Counted from the stretch's first letter, positions 31,557-41,590 are shown. The stretch: 64,000 bases of DNA from Bimastos eiseni (GCA_959347315.1 OY365806.1:55271116-55335115); one strand, 5' to 3'. Notes: a model not told the origin generated them from the letters alone. Program-made: numbers and translations.

Positions 31557-33031
31557 TAGTGGCGGCACTGCATGGACGCAAAATACGCAATTGCGTCCCA
31601 AAAAGGACTAATGGCTAAAGAAACATAGTGAGTAGTGACGTAACAAACAGTAGAAGGTATTGCCAAAGAAAGACAGAGAGCAATGACTTAACAGGCCATA
31701 GAGCAGTGACGTGACAAGCAGTAGGAAGTACCGCCAAAGAAAGGCTGAGAGCAGTGACGTCACAAACAGTAGGAAGTACCGCCAAAGAAAGATAGCGAGT
31801 AGTGACGTATCATAAAAGAGGAAGAATCGCAAAAGAAAGACAGTGAGTAGTGACGTAACTAACAGTAGGATGTATCGCCAAAGAACAGACAGAGTGCAGT
31901 GACTTAACAGACAGTAGGAAGTATCGCTAAAAAGATAGTGAGTAGTGACGTAAAAAGCTGTAGTAAGTATCGTCAAAGAAAGACAGTGAGTTGTGACATA
32001 ACAAACAGTAGGAAGTATCGCGATAGAAAGATAGTGGCCAGTGCGTAGCAAACCGTAGGAAGAAATGGGAAGTTAGATATAGCGCAGTGACGTAACAAGC
32101 AGTAGGAGGTATCGCCAAAGAAAAGCTGAGAGCAGTGACGTCACAAACAGTGGGAAGTACCGCCAAAGAAAATAGTGATTAGTGACGTAACAAACAGTGG
32201 GAAGTATCGCAAAAGAAAGACAGTGAGTTGTGACATTTAGCACACCGTAGGAGGTATCGCCAAAGAAAGAGATTGAGCAGAGACGAAGCAAACAGTAGCA
32301 AGTATCGTTAAAAAAGATAGTGAGAGTGAAGATAGTGACCAATGGCGTAACAAACCGTAGAAGGTATTGCCAAAGAGAGACAATACAGGCTTCTATAATA
32401 AAGACTTTACAGGTCGTAGAGCAGTGACGTGACAAACAGTAGAAAGTATCGCCCAAGGAAGACAGAGAGCAGTGACGTACCAAACAGTAGCAAGTATCGC
32501 CAAAGAAAGATAGTGACCAGTGACGTAACAAACAGTAGGAGGTATCGCCAATAAAAGATAGTGCCCACTGACTTAACAAACAGCCGGAAGTATCGCCAAT
32601 AAAAGACAGTGAGTAGTGACGTAAGAAAAAGTGGGAATTTTCGAAAAAGAAATATAGTTACCAGTGACGTAACAAGCAGTAAGAAGTATCGCCAAAGAAA
32701 GATAGTGACCAGTGACGTAACAAACAGTAGGAAGTATCGCCAAAGAAAGACAGTGAGTAGAGACGTTACAAACGGTAGGAAGTATGGCAAATAGTGGCGG
32801 CGCTGCATGGACGCAAAATACGCAATTGCGTCCCCAAAAAGGATAAAAATCACCAAAAGTTTCAACAACAATTTTTATGGAAATTACTGGTCTTAGTGGT
32901 CCATACATTTCAATATACTAAAGTTAAAATTTTCATCTTGTGCGGAACATGCGTATTGCCGCTATTGCGTACCAAATTTTCAAGCGCTGGCTATTATTGC
33001 GTACCACATTTTTAAGGCCAGGCCGCCACTA
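31557..33031. mobile_element. Inverted-repeat DNA element carrying a satellite
   Basis: Starts TAGTGGCGGC and ends GCCGCCACTA. TTAAAT occurs just before the start and two bases after the end. The first 50 bases (TAGTGGCGGC, GCATGGACGCAAAATACGC, AATTGCGTCCC) recur at 32792, after the satellite, so the satellite lies between two copies of the left end; the part 32792-33031 alone (240 bp) is a complete miniature element. Confidence 0.6.
31600..32790. repeat. 48-bp satellite, about 25 copies
   Basis: Diverged units of about 48 bp: AGTGACGTAACAAACAGTAG, then GAAGTATCGCCAAAGAAAGA, then TAGTGACC. Each good unit contains TGACGTAA, which matches a CREB/ATF half-palindrome. Because 48 is a multiple of three, long repetitive open frames appear on the minus strand; they are hydrophobic 16-residue repeats and not called as genes. 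Confidence 0.9.
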
Positions 33032-33804
33032 AGTTAAATGAAGCGTTTGAATCTGCGACGTCCAAAGTAACTCTACGTGGCATACCAGTAGCCGTTGGTT
33101 AATTATTCGCTTTGTATCGTGGTGCTAATGGCTGACTTAATGGGACTTAATTAATCTGACATGGAGTGCTCTACCCGGCCGAAGCATCTGGACAAAACCA
33201 TGACAGCAACAGATAGAGGGCTATGTAGAGAGACAGGACGGTGACATAGAAAGACAGATATTATGGGTGAGAGCATATTGACGGAAGCGAGGGAGTAACG
33301 GCAGATTACACGCAGATAATTTGGTGAAAGGAGAGGTCCGATGGAGAAGAGGTCTGATGGGTGTCAAGGGACGATGGGAGGCAAGAGAGGCAGAGGCGAC
33401 AGGGAAGGAGAAATTAAGCAGACAACCGACAGTTAAAAAGAAGAAAATTATAACAAGGGGGCGCGAGGCGAAAACGAAGATGCGCCCAGGAAGTGGAGTC
33501 AAAGGCAAGGAGTGCGGAAAACTATAGGCGAAACTTGCTAAGTTTCTACGTACGACCTGATGCCGAAGTTATTTGACTGCGGGTGGTTCGAGACATTTTA
33601 ATACTGTAGAAACCAGTTTGTTGCACATATACGTCTGCATTAAATATCTTAACATCGAAAAGGGTTTGTTGGTTCCGGGTCCAAACGAACTTTCACGCAC
33701 CGAAGAGTTAGCGCCAGCTACTTACACCATCTTATCACCGCTCGCCAACATATACCTTTGGAAGAGACGATAAGCAAAATCATTTTATTCCAGAACACAC
33801 ACCC

Positions 33805-34440
33805 TGCTACAACCACCCGCGAATGGAAGCTTACGTCTAGCTATTGCAAAGAGGGATCGAGCGAATCTTGAATGCCTCGATGACCGACGACCAATGGAGT
33901 CATGCAGGCCACTCTCCCGATCAGGATGGGAGACTGGGGGTTGGGAGGGTGTCCTCGCTGGCACGTTCCGCCTTTTTGGCTTCAGCCGTGAGTACTCTCC
34001 AGATCCAGACCCTCATCCTGGAATCAGCATCGATGGAATCGGACTCGGCATGCTATCGGCAATGTCTGCCTGGCTTCAGTTTACCGGTGCCTCTTCCCCG
34101 ACGACCACGACAGACCACAAACAAGCACATTACGATAGAACTCTGTTAAACTTGGTCCTATCAACACTAGAAGAAAGGCTTCAGGACCCATATACGACCA
34201 GGCGAGACTAATTAAGAACCTTACAGTCACCGCATGCCTTGGACTGGCTATACGCCCTCCAGCTCGCTTCTCGCAACCTCAGATTGGAAGTTGATACTGT
34301 GAGGGTGGCGGTCGGCCTACTATTAGGTGTGGCCATCTGCGCCCACCTGCGCATGTGGTGCCTTCGTCTCTGCTAGAGGTGCACATGTATGGCCTGTGCT
34401 GCTCTTTGGGTTTTGGCCGTCAAGCAAGACACTGTCATAT
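33805..34440 (+). pseudogene. YLDD reverse-transcriptase element, segment 2
   Basis: Continues segment 1 at the same codon: CYNHPRMEAYV, LLQRGIERILNASMTDDQW, GRLGVGRVSSLARSAFLASA, then VDTVRVAVGLLLG, and in another frame a Cys-x-Cys/His block CACGAFVSARGAH followed by GRQARHCHI. A Cys/His block ahead of the nuclease-like end recalls R2-type elements. It is interrupted at 34440 by the Ty3/gypsy element. Confidence 0.72.
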
Positions 34441-34805
34441 TGTGGCGAACCCCGATTGGAGTCAGGACCGGGCGTTCACGTGTCAGCAGCAATTGGGGCG
34501 AACGCCCTGAGAAAACCTTGAATTCCTTCCCGTCTCCTCCTGGTACCTCGGAAGGCCGTACTCCGAGGTTTTACCCGTCTTCTTAATCGTCCGCGGAGTA
34601 GGACCTGTCAGGTCTGGCGCAGGCTTTGGAGACTGCTACGAATTCGAAAGTTACTAGGCTAGAGAGCGAAATCAATCGTTATTCGACAATATACTTTATT
34701 ATTAACTAAATCAGCATCGAACAGTCAACGCAACAAATCAGCCTATTGTTCAATTCCGACCTTCTGTGTGCGTCACTCAGCTGCCTCTAGCTCTGTCTGT
34801 GCTCC

Positions 34806-34813
34806 CTTATATA
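34806..34813 (-). promoter_or_regulatory. TATA box of the gypsy LTR
   Basis: TATATAAG on the minus strand, in GGGGCTATATAAGGGAGC. It sits about 25 bases downstream of the palindromic repeats and about 110 bases upstream of AATAAA, the right order for an LTR promoter. Confidence 0.6.
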
Positions 34814-34832
34814 GCCCCAGAGGGCTTCCATA

Positions 34833-34945
34833 GGGAGCGAAATTGCTCACACATAAGGAGCGAAATGGCTCCCACAGGGAGCGAAAATGCTCTCATAGGG
34901 AGCGAAAAGGCTCCCACAGCGGAGCAAACAAGCTCCATCAACAGA
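34833..34945. repeat. Tandem palindromes in LTR U3
   Basis: Five units of about 22 bp built as GGAGCGAAATTGCTCC with CACA or CATAG spacers. Each is a short imperfect palindrome. The same array, with about four units, is in the 5' LTR remnant at 39908-39995. Position just upstream of the TATA box suggests protein-binding sites. Confidence 0.75.
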
Positions 34946-35370
34946 AAGGACACCCCAAACGATAATCCTCGATAATAACGGCGCAAAAACGCCACAATGC
35001 TCCCCTAGTAGCATGTGGGACGCCCCCATGCCAGCCAACAAATATCAATTCAAAAATACCTAACTGGCAACAACGCAAAAGATCACTAACAAATGTCATA
35101 GTGTCCGTTAAATCCGGAGACCATCGTTCCGCTGAACAACAAACTCCCCGACATAAATTGTCCAGAAATCCTCGCGTAAGTTTCGAGCCCCACGCTCATA
35201 CCTGAAGAAATTTATTGTCGGGGTACTTACCTATCACATCAGGCAAGTATTTAATAATTCCAACAAAATCCTTTCACAATTCCACATTTACAATTGCGTT
35301 GAAAGCATTAAATAATACAATGCCAGATAATATTGCAGCACACTAATGGCAGTGACGCCCATGGCCGCTC

Positions 35371-35470
35371 CTACTGAAACCGGGCAGGACAGCACCTCAC
35401 GCGCTCAGGACGCCGGTCCGTCGTCTCGGCCACATCGGGATGAGCAGTCATAAACATGCCTCCTTCAGTC
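35371..35470 (-). pseudogene. Gypsy polyprotein end left of the MULE
   Basis: From the target duplication the minus frame continues with TEGGMFMTAHPDVAE and ends in a stop at 35371 after CCPARFQ. Across the MULE it is in the same frame as the integrase tail that ends DKLRLCANDKA. Confidence 0.65.
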
Positions 35471-35479
35471 GCCTTATCA

Positions 35480-37491
35480 GGGTCTAGGTGATTTCCCCCC
35501 CCCCGGACATTTCCCCCGGACATTTCCCCCCGGACATATTCCCATATTCCCCCCGGGCATTTCCCCCCTATGACAATTCCCCCGGACATTTCCCTCCATA
35601 TGTAAGTCACATTTTACCAAGGTCATATATTCTATACCAAAAAACATTACAGTTAGTTTTATTTCGGTCACAAATAAAAAAAACAATAGTATAAAAACGT
35701 GCTACAAGGTGTAAAATTAGCAGTAAATAAGCTGTTCACAGACTAATGTTAAAAGCAATTGCTTTCAAGTAGTCGTTGAGACCGTGGTTATCGAAGTCTG
35801 CAACGATATTTGCGATTCTTGAAGAACAGTCTTTGTATTTCTTCTTTGGTTGCTGTGTCAAATGTCCGCCAAAGAGCTGGTTCAAGGCGACGTTGTTCAG
35901 ACTCTGCTCACGCTTAAGGATGCGAAGGAATCTCCAGATATTTGGGTGATGACAAGTGATGGCAGACTGCATCTTTCGATTCCAGCCCTCTACAGCATTG
36001 TTTGTACGTCGTTGGTGACGCGCGAGTGCACATTCCAAATGTTTTTGTCGAACACTGGAATTGCTCGACGATTACGCCGAAGACGACCGATGTAATTATC
36101 TTCGAAGTAATCGACGACAGCAGAGATTTCTTCAGGCAGTGAGTCCTGAAGTGATTCGAATGCTTCGAGAACCTTATCCATTGGCACGAATGCTAATGCA
36201 GGAATCATCCGAATTGACAGTGACAAGTCTGCGTCATTCTGGTATCTCTCCTGCAGTCCAACGGCTTGAACTTTTCTGAAGATATTTTGAGCCAGATGGA
36301 AGAAGCATCCATGTATTGCTACGTCGGTAAAGCTTTCAGTAGCAACATTAATGGAAGCTTTTTCTAAGTCCATTGTAATCGTTCGAGGATGCACTTGAGG
36401 TTGTAACACTTTAATTTCATTAAACAGGCGATGATAAGTATCTTGTGTTTTGTTCGGAAGCAGAATGTACAAACATGGAACAATCGATCCGAACACAAGA
36501 ACTTGTATTGTGTACAGCTGAAAAAACAGCTCAGGAACCACCTTAAATGTTTCATCCTTGAACCAATGTTCCGAATCTTTGAGCAATGATAGCGTACGTT
36601 CTGTTCCGAATACGAGGAATCTGTTAAGATCGTCGCAGCCACTGTCGTAGAGGAGAAATTTTTCCCCATCAAGTAAACGCTGGTATTCGGCAGGAATTTC
36701 AAATGTGCGGTCGGTTGGAAGAGGATGAACGGCATTACTGACCTGCTTCACTCTTCTTACGGAACGTCGCAAATCTCGTATGGGGATCATCTGAATAGCA
36801 GCTTGCTCGCTGAGTTGCTGCCATTCTTGAGAGATCTTCACATAATTTGACCTTTGCTTTACACTCACTTAAATTTGTGCCTGCACCTCTGCGACGTTCG
36901 CACTCGTAACTAATCACATTATTCGCTAATTATTATTTCCAACTCCATCGACGGTTTTTTCGTAACTGTTTCTTTAACAAATTCGTGGCACATTATATAG
37001 TAACAAATTGTGCAAACATCTACACTTTATTAAACATTTACTTTAGGCATCAAAGTGAGTGAACATCAATTAATTGATACTCAAAGCATGTCAGATTACA
37101 CAGTAAATAAACAGTCTACCAATGTCCAACACCAATCGCTCTGACAAAGCATTGAATGCTTTGAGTCAATAAATTAAGACTCCATTAATTAAGACTCAAA
37201 GCATGTCAGATTAAACAGTCTACCATTCTTTCTAGCAAAGTGACTGCTTCTGTAACATGTTTAGTAAACATCACTTTATTAATTAATTAGCTAGCTTATT
37301 AATTAAGCAGTAAACAGTCTACCAATGTCCAGCACCAATCTTTCTAACATGGGTCAGTGATCAAAGGGGGGAAATCTCCGGGGGGAAATGTCCTACGGGG
37401 GGAATTGCCCGGGGGAAATGCCGGGGGGGAAATCTCCGGGGGGGAAATCTCCGGGGGGGGGAAATGTCCGGGGAGGAAATGACCTGATCCC
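35480..37491 (-). mobile_element. MULE DNA transposon with tandem-repeat ends
   Basis: 2,012 bp flanked by the 9-bp direct repeat GCCTTATCA (35471-35479 and 37492-37500), the length usual for Mutator-like elements. The ends read GGGTCTAGGTGATTTCC and, inverted, GGGATCAGGTCATTTCC. Inside each end is a run of GGACATTTCCCC-like units (about 35490-35605 and, inverted, 37357-37480). It encodes a MULE transposase. It interrupts the last part of the gypsy integrase frame, which continues in frame to the left of the insertion. Confidence 0.88.
35736..36917 (-). pseudogene. MULE transposase (frameshifted)
   Basis: Three overlapping frames. The first (36735-36917) has YECERRRGAG and CKAKVKLC, resembling the end of a FLYWCH-type DNA-binding finger. 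The main one (35990-36868) has FKDETFKVVP (first catalytic Asp), ITMDLEKASINV (second Asp) and CFFHLAQN (the C-x2-H of MULE transposases). The last (35736-36038) has RTNNAVEGWNRKM (catalytic Glu in the usual RTNN-EGWN block) and a basic end. Shifts near 36850 and 36010 break the gene, but the DDE residues are all present, so the copy is fairly young or the shifts are few. Confidence 0.85.
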
Positions 37492-38648
37492 GCCTTATCA
37501 TTCGCGCACAGGCGTAATTTGTCTACGTGAACGATGACCTGGCTGGAGGTCGTTGACTTGCGAATGATGTAGTTGACTGGCCCGCATCGTCGCTCCACAT
37601 AATAGGAGCCAGTATACAGGGATTGCCATTTAGGACTACGACACTGGAAGCGGCGCGGAGTGAAATACCATACGCGGTCCCCTGGTGCGAAGTCCGCTGG
37701 ACGGACGCGTAGATCTTGCGCCCGTTTATGGCGCTCGGCGGCGACCTTCAGCTGCTCCCGCTCCAATCGGTAGGCAGCCTCCATCCGATTCACGAAGTCT
37801 CGAACATAGCTCGGATAAGTATAGTCTGTGAGCTCCACATCCAGCGGCCTCCCGTAGACCAAGTCTATCGGTGCCCTGGCTTCCCGACCGAATATGAGAA
37901 AGTTCGGGGTGAAGCCAGTCACCTCGTGCGGCGACGCCCTATAGGCGGCCAATACGTGGGGCAAGAAATAATCCCAGTCTCTTTGATGGCTGCTTAGGAC
38001 TTTAATCGGCATGGCATTGAAGATCCCGTGAAACCTTTCGATTAAACAATTCCCGTTAGGGTGATAGCTAGAGGTCCGGGCCCTACTAATTCCCAAAAGC
38101 CTACACAGTTCCCTGAAAAAATTCCCTTGGAAATTCGTTCTCTGGTCGGGAAGGTTCTGCAGCGGGACCCCGTATCGGACAATTACGTTGTCGACTAAAG
38201 CTCGGGCGACCGAGGTCGCCTCCTTTTTGGTCATAGCCATAGCCTCAACAAACTTAGTGAAATTGTCCATTACTGTCAGTATGTAGGTGTGCCCGATTCT
38301 ACTTCGAGGGTGAGGACCATTAATGTCAATGCTCAACCCCTCCCAGGGTTCCCCGCACTGCATGGGCTGCAGTGCTTCCTGTCGGGGCCGACGCCCACGG
38401 TGGTACCTATTGCAGGGAGCGCATTGTCGGCATCTTACTTGCCAGCGGGTCCGGCGCATTTCCAGATGGCCCCCGGCTAACCCTGTATGTGCGAGCACCA
38501 TATACTCTTCCCTCAGCCTCATGAGAACCAGGGCCTGTTCCACACCATCCGACGTCTTCCGATAGAATGCCCCGTCCCGTAAACAGAGGCGGTTTTTCTG
38601 ATGCCAAAGCACCTTTACGAACTCGCTCTCACGCAGAATGGCCATCAA
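37492..38648 (-). pseudogene. Gypsy integrase
   Basis: Zinc-binding part with HTGLAGGH and CRQCAPCNRY (a short piece between the His and Cys pairs seems deleted), then the catalytic core: LSIDINGPHP (Asp), PDQRTNF (Asp) and NGNCLIERFHG (Glu), and VLAAYRASPHEVTGFTPNFL, FGREARAPIDL. The carboxy part has FAPGDRVWYFTPRR and VHVDKLRL. The frame runs on into the MULE end as a Pro-rich tail, an artefact of the insertion. Confidence 0.88.
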
Positions 38649-38819
38649 ATCCGGAGGCTAGTCTCCGTATTCTATCCAGGGCCTCACACTACTAAGTTCG
38701 GGATCCTCACGCTGTGCCCCGGCTAAGCGCTCTATAGCGCCGACCTCCGAGCCCGATTGGGCCCCGTCAGACGCCTCGACGACTGCTGCCGTCATGTTCC
38801 ACTCCTTCGTCCCGCACTG

Positions 38820-39305
38820 TCAGCAAGGCCGCCGCGACATCGCATCAGCATTCCCGTGCTTCTTCCCGGGCCGATTCATATATTCCACAAGCCGCTCCAA
38901 CCGTCGACTTTGTTGGCCAATCGGCTCCGGTGTGCGCTGCAGCCACGGCAGGGCGGTGTATTCCCCTCGCAGCACGAACGGCCGCACTAGCATATATTGC
39001 CTGAAGAGTTTCACGAAATGTACTATCGCTAACAACTCTTTCCGGGTCACGCAGTAGTTTCTCTCGGCCGAGGATAGCAACCTACTCCCGTGGACAATCA
39101 CTCTTTCCTCCCGGTCTATCCGTTGGGGCAACACTGCTCCGATGACATCACATGCATCGCAATCCAATACAGTTCCTTCATCTTTGGGCAAAGCCAGAAC
39201 CAGGGTAGTCGTCAGAGCTCGTTTCATATGGTCAAAGGCCCTCTGGCAAGCGTCGTCCCGAACAAAAGCTCGCCCCTTCTTGGTAAGCTCGAACAGAGGA
39301 GAAGC
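38820..39305 (-). pseudogene. Gypsy RNase H with a stub of RT
   Basis: Starts with FELTKKGRAFV and FDHMKRALTTT, the RT/RNase H connection, then LDCDACDVIGAVL, HGSRLLSSAERNYCVTRKEL and NADAMSRRPC. The expected RT palm (YxDD) does not fit between this and the protease: only about 70 bases separate them, so about 600 or more bases have been lost. Confidence 0.82.
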
Positions 39306-39369
39306 TTAAATTAACAACTCTCCCTCGAGTTGTCTCGGCGCTATCACCCAGCACGACCCGAGCGAGATG

Positions 39370-39870
39370 AACGCCCGGCCTAATTTATTGGGCCTCCGTC
39401 ATCCAGGCCGGCGCCACAGAAGCCAAATCTCCGTACATCGTACGCACGGGCACGTCACTCTGGCATGTCGGCAAAATAACCACATCGTCAGCGACGGCTA
39501 CTCGCCTACACCAAATGGACCCATTGCCTTTCACCAAGAGGATACGTTGGCGGCCAATGAATAATGCACCGAACCCGAAGCCTAAGCGGCAGCGATACTC
39601 CCAGAGCCAATCCATGCCTAGCATAATTTCAGTTATCTGGTCAGATACCAAAAACGTACTGGAAATTTCTAACCCGGGTTGTACCCTAATCGACAGTCTA
39701 ACCTTCCCGAGAACGTTAATGTTGGACCCGTTAGCAGCCATCAAGAAACGGTTACAGGGATGAATCTCTCTACCCCTACCAAAGCCTATGCAGGTACGAT
39801 GCTCACCTCAGACCCAATGTCGACCAGGCACAACTGCTGATGTCCGTTGAGCGTCCTTCAAATATGGATC
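39370..39870 (-). pseudogene. Gypsy aspartic protease
   Basis: An active-site-like LVDIGSEVSIVPA lies near 39800-39840, where the usual Thr or Ser of D[TS]G is Ile. A second frame (39385-39744) gives NVLGKVRLSIRVQPGLE, DQITEIMLGMDWL, the second half of the retropepsin fold. It is frameshifted. Gag upstream is absent. Confidence 0.65.
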
Positions 39871-39904
39871 GCGTTGCTGGTCGCTCGGTTCGAACCCTGC
39901 GAAA

Positions 39905-40039
39905 CTGGTCCCACAGAGAACGAAATTGCTTCCATAGTCAGCGAAATTGCTCCCACGGGGATCAAAAATGCTCCCACAGCGGAGCGAAAAAGCTCCATCA
40001 ACAGAAAAAGGGGTGCCCAAACGTAATCCCTCGGCTACA
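39905..40039 (-). repeat. Gypsy 5' LTR remnant
   Basis: It matches the U3 end of the left LTR: palindromic units, then CGGAGCG, AGCTCCATCAACAGAAA and CCAAACG. It ends GGCTACA rather than CGCCACA. The TATA, R and U5 parts, and any primer-binding site, are missing. Confidence 0.7.
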
Positions 40040-40043
40040 ATAT

Positions 40044-40560
40044 CAACGATCTTATACATCGCAGCCTGCACAGAGCCGGTATTCCAGCCGTCAGGTCTAT
40101 CTAGATCAGATGGAAAGCGACCGGACGGACAGAGCCTGATACTGTGGAGTGGAGGGCGGGCCTTGCTATGGGACGCGACGGTGGTAAACTTCGTGGGACG
40201 CTTCGTACATCCCTCACACAGCCGCCGCCGCGGCCGGATGGGCATCGGAAATAGCCGCTGCAAGGAAGCACGCCAGATTTTCTTATATGGAAAAGAGATA
40301 TACCTTCGTGCCTGTTGCTGTTTAAACATTCGGGTCCCCTGGGCAGTGAGGGCCTCGCCTTCTTATCAGAGACCGGACGCAGACTGTCGAAAGCCACTGG
40401 TGACACCCTCGAGACAAGCTACCTCTTCCAGAGCCTGCCGACGTTGATCCAGCGTTTCAACGCAGTGGCTTTCCAGGTCACTATGTCGAGGTTGCAACTT
40501 GCAAGCACCTAATAAGCGACCTTAGTACCCGGTGGCCCCAAGACAGATCTGAACTCAACG
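40044..40560 (+). pseudogene. YLDD reverse-transcriptase element, segment 3 (nuclease-like end)
   Basis: Resumes the interrupted codon series with INDLIHRSLHRAGIP, then DGKRPDGQSLILWSGGRALL and WDATVVN, later GPLGSEGLAFLSETGRRLSK, DTLETSYLFQ and LIQRFNAVAFQ. KRPDG...WDATVV resembles the RPD...D-x-T-V pattern of restriction-like endonucleases (PD-(D/E)xK) at the carboxy end of R2/CRE-type LINEs; that assignment is an inference. It ends near 40512 and is followed by an A/T trinucleotide tail. Confidence 0.72.
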
Positions 40561-40576
40561 ATTGAACATTAATTTT

Positions 40577-40603
40577 TACAACAATGATAATAATAATAAT
40601 ATA

Positions 40604-40635
<32 letters not shown>

Positions 40636-40725
40636 TAATAAATATAAATAATAATAATAATAATAAATATAAATAATAATAATAATAATAAATAATGATT
40701 AATAATTAATAAATAATATTTTATA
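40577..40725. repeat. (AAT)n-type tract
   Basis: About 150 bases of AAT/ATA with a few variants directly after the end of the YLDD element, so probably its 3' tail. Confidence 0.9.
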
Positions 40726-40789
40726 ATTAGTAATAGTAATAATACTCTAGTCCCTGAAAGATCCTATGTACCTTGGGGCAATAAAAATA

Positions 40790-41110
40790 ATGCAGCCAAA
40801 AGGGCGCCTCACAAACAACAAACATGTGGGATAGGCCTAAGCCTTATAAAGCAGATGAGTCTTGAGCTTCGACTTGAAAGAGTCCGCTGGCGGCACCGAG
40901 ACTCCTAAACTGATGGTGGGTGGAAGACAACTCCAGCATCTAGGAGCTCCTCCGACATTCTGGAAACTGGACTCTGCCCTCGATCTACCATTTGGACATC
41001 GATAACCTCTGATTCGACGCAGCGCTCGTGATTCAATAAGCTCTTGGCTTTCAAGTGGCGCTTTAGAAGTTTGGAGATCATGATTGCTAATTTTACAATG
41101 ATAATCTACG
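40790..41110. mobile_element. LINE 3' fragment
   Basis: AAAAGGGCGCCTCACAAAC, then GATGAGTCTTGAGCTTCGAC, TTGAAAGAGTCCGCTGG and ACAACTCCAGCATCTAGG are blocks I associate with CR1/L2-type 3' regions. No open frame. Confidence 0.4.
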
Positions 41111-41284
41111 GATTTTCCGCAGTCGTAGGCCTATGACGCACGCCCTATATTTTCAATGACAGCAGTTGAAGTAATTCCCGCAAATAGCGTCATACCGCGT
41201 AAAATTGATGCAGATAAACAAATAAGAGCACGATTAACTCGTCAAACTCAAACAGCCACGAAAGATGAGTTAGCCGAACACTGA

Positions 41285-41590
41285 GGGCCGTCCATAAATG
41301 ACGTCACGCGCCTAGAGGGTGAGGGGTCACAGCTGTCCATCTTTCTTCGTTCTACCATAATAATTATAGTTTCAAGTATTTTTATAGTCATAATTACTTT
41401 ATTTGCTAATTATAAGAATATTTCAATTTGCATATATCAATCTGGACATCTTGTTTGTTTCGGGGTGGTAGTGCAGATCTGAGCTTAGTGACATCATAAT
41501 TGAGTGGGTCGTGACTTTTGTGACATGTTACGAGGGAGAGGGGTCAAAATTGGGCCAAAATTGAGCCACGTCAGTCAATTTATTTAGGCC
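41285..41590. mobile_element. GGGCCGTCCAT miniature element
   Basis: The left end is GGGCCGTCCATAAATGACGT and the right end, inverted, GGCCTAAATAAATTGACTGA, then ACGTGGC; the first end is also present at 29443. About 306 bp, no gene. Short non-autonomous elements with these ends are common in invertebrate genomes. Confidence 0.6.

Larger units (their letters stand above)
31457..33799. mobile_element. Probable solo LTR with nested satellite
   Basis: The insertion splits the RT element inside its KCTLL codons. It starts TGTTGTGGAATC and ends CAGAACACA, and CACCC is present on both sides (31452-31456 and 33800-33804), fitting an LTR with TGT...ACA ends and a 5-bp target duplication. Removing the nested block at 31557-33031 leaves about 870 bases, a reasonable LTR length. 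No internal retroelement genes are present. Another insertion type cannot be excluded. Confidence 0.55.
34441..34996 (-). repeat. Ty3/gypsy 3' LTR
   Basis: 556 bp bounded by TGTGGCG and CGCCACA, seven-base inverted ends. In minus orientation it has palindromic repeats (34833-34945), a TATA box (34806-34813) and AATAAA (34695-34700), giving U3 then R then U5. Just upstream is a purine-rich tract, TACTAGGGGAGCAT (34997-35010). Confidence 0.8.
34441..40039 (-). mobile_element. Ty3/gypsy retrotransposon, internally deleted, holding a MULE
   Basis: Minus-strand LTR retrotransposon inserted in the YLDD element. ATAT flanks both sides (34437-34440 and 40040-40043), and removing the insert restores the host element's reading in frame. 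The order is 5' LTR remnant, protease, RNase H, integrase, 3' LTR. Gag, most of the 5' LTR and the reverse-transcriptase core are missing, so the copy could not move by itself. A 2.0 kb MULE lies in its integrase tail. Confidence 0.85.

Noticed and set aside
31600..32790. CRISPR-like array
   Set aside because: Units are directly adjacent with no unique spacers, in an animal genome; it is a satellite.
31608..32871. Several long minus-strand frames with hydrophobic 16-residue repeats
   Set aside because: They follow from the 48-bp satellite, which keeps phase because 48 is a multiple of three; all frames overlap and shift freely.
39880..39910. Primer-binding site of the gypsy element (GGTTCGAACC)
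   Set aside because: It resembles a tRNA T-arm, but spacing to a TGG start is wrong and this is the breakpoint of the deleted 5' LTR, so the match is probably chance.
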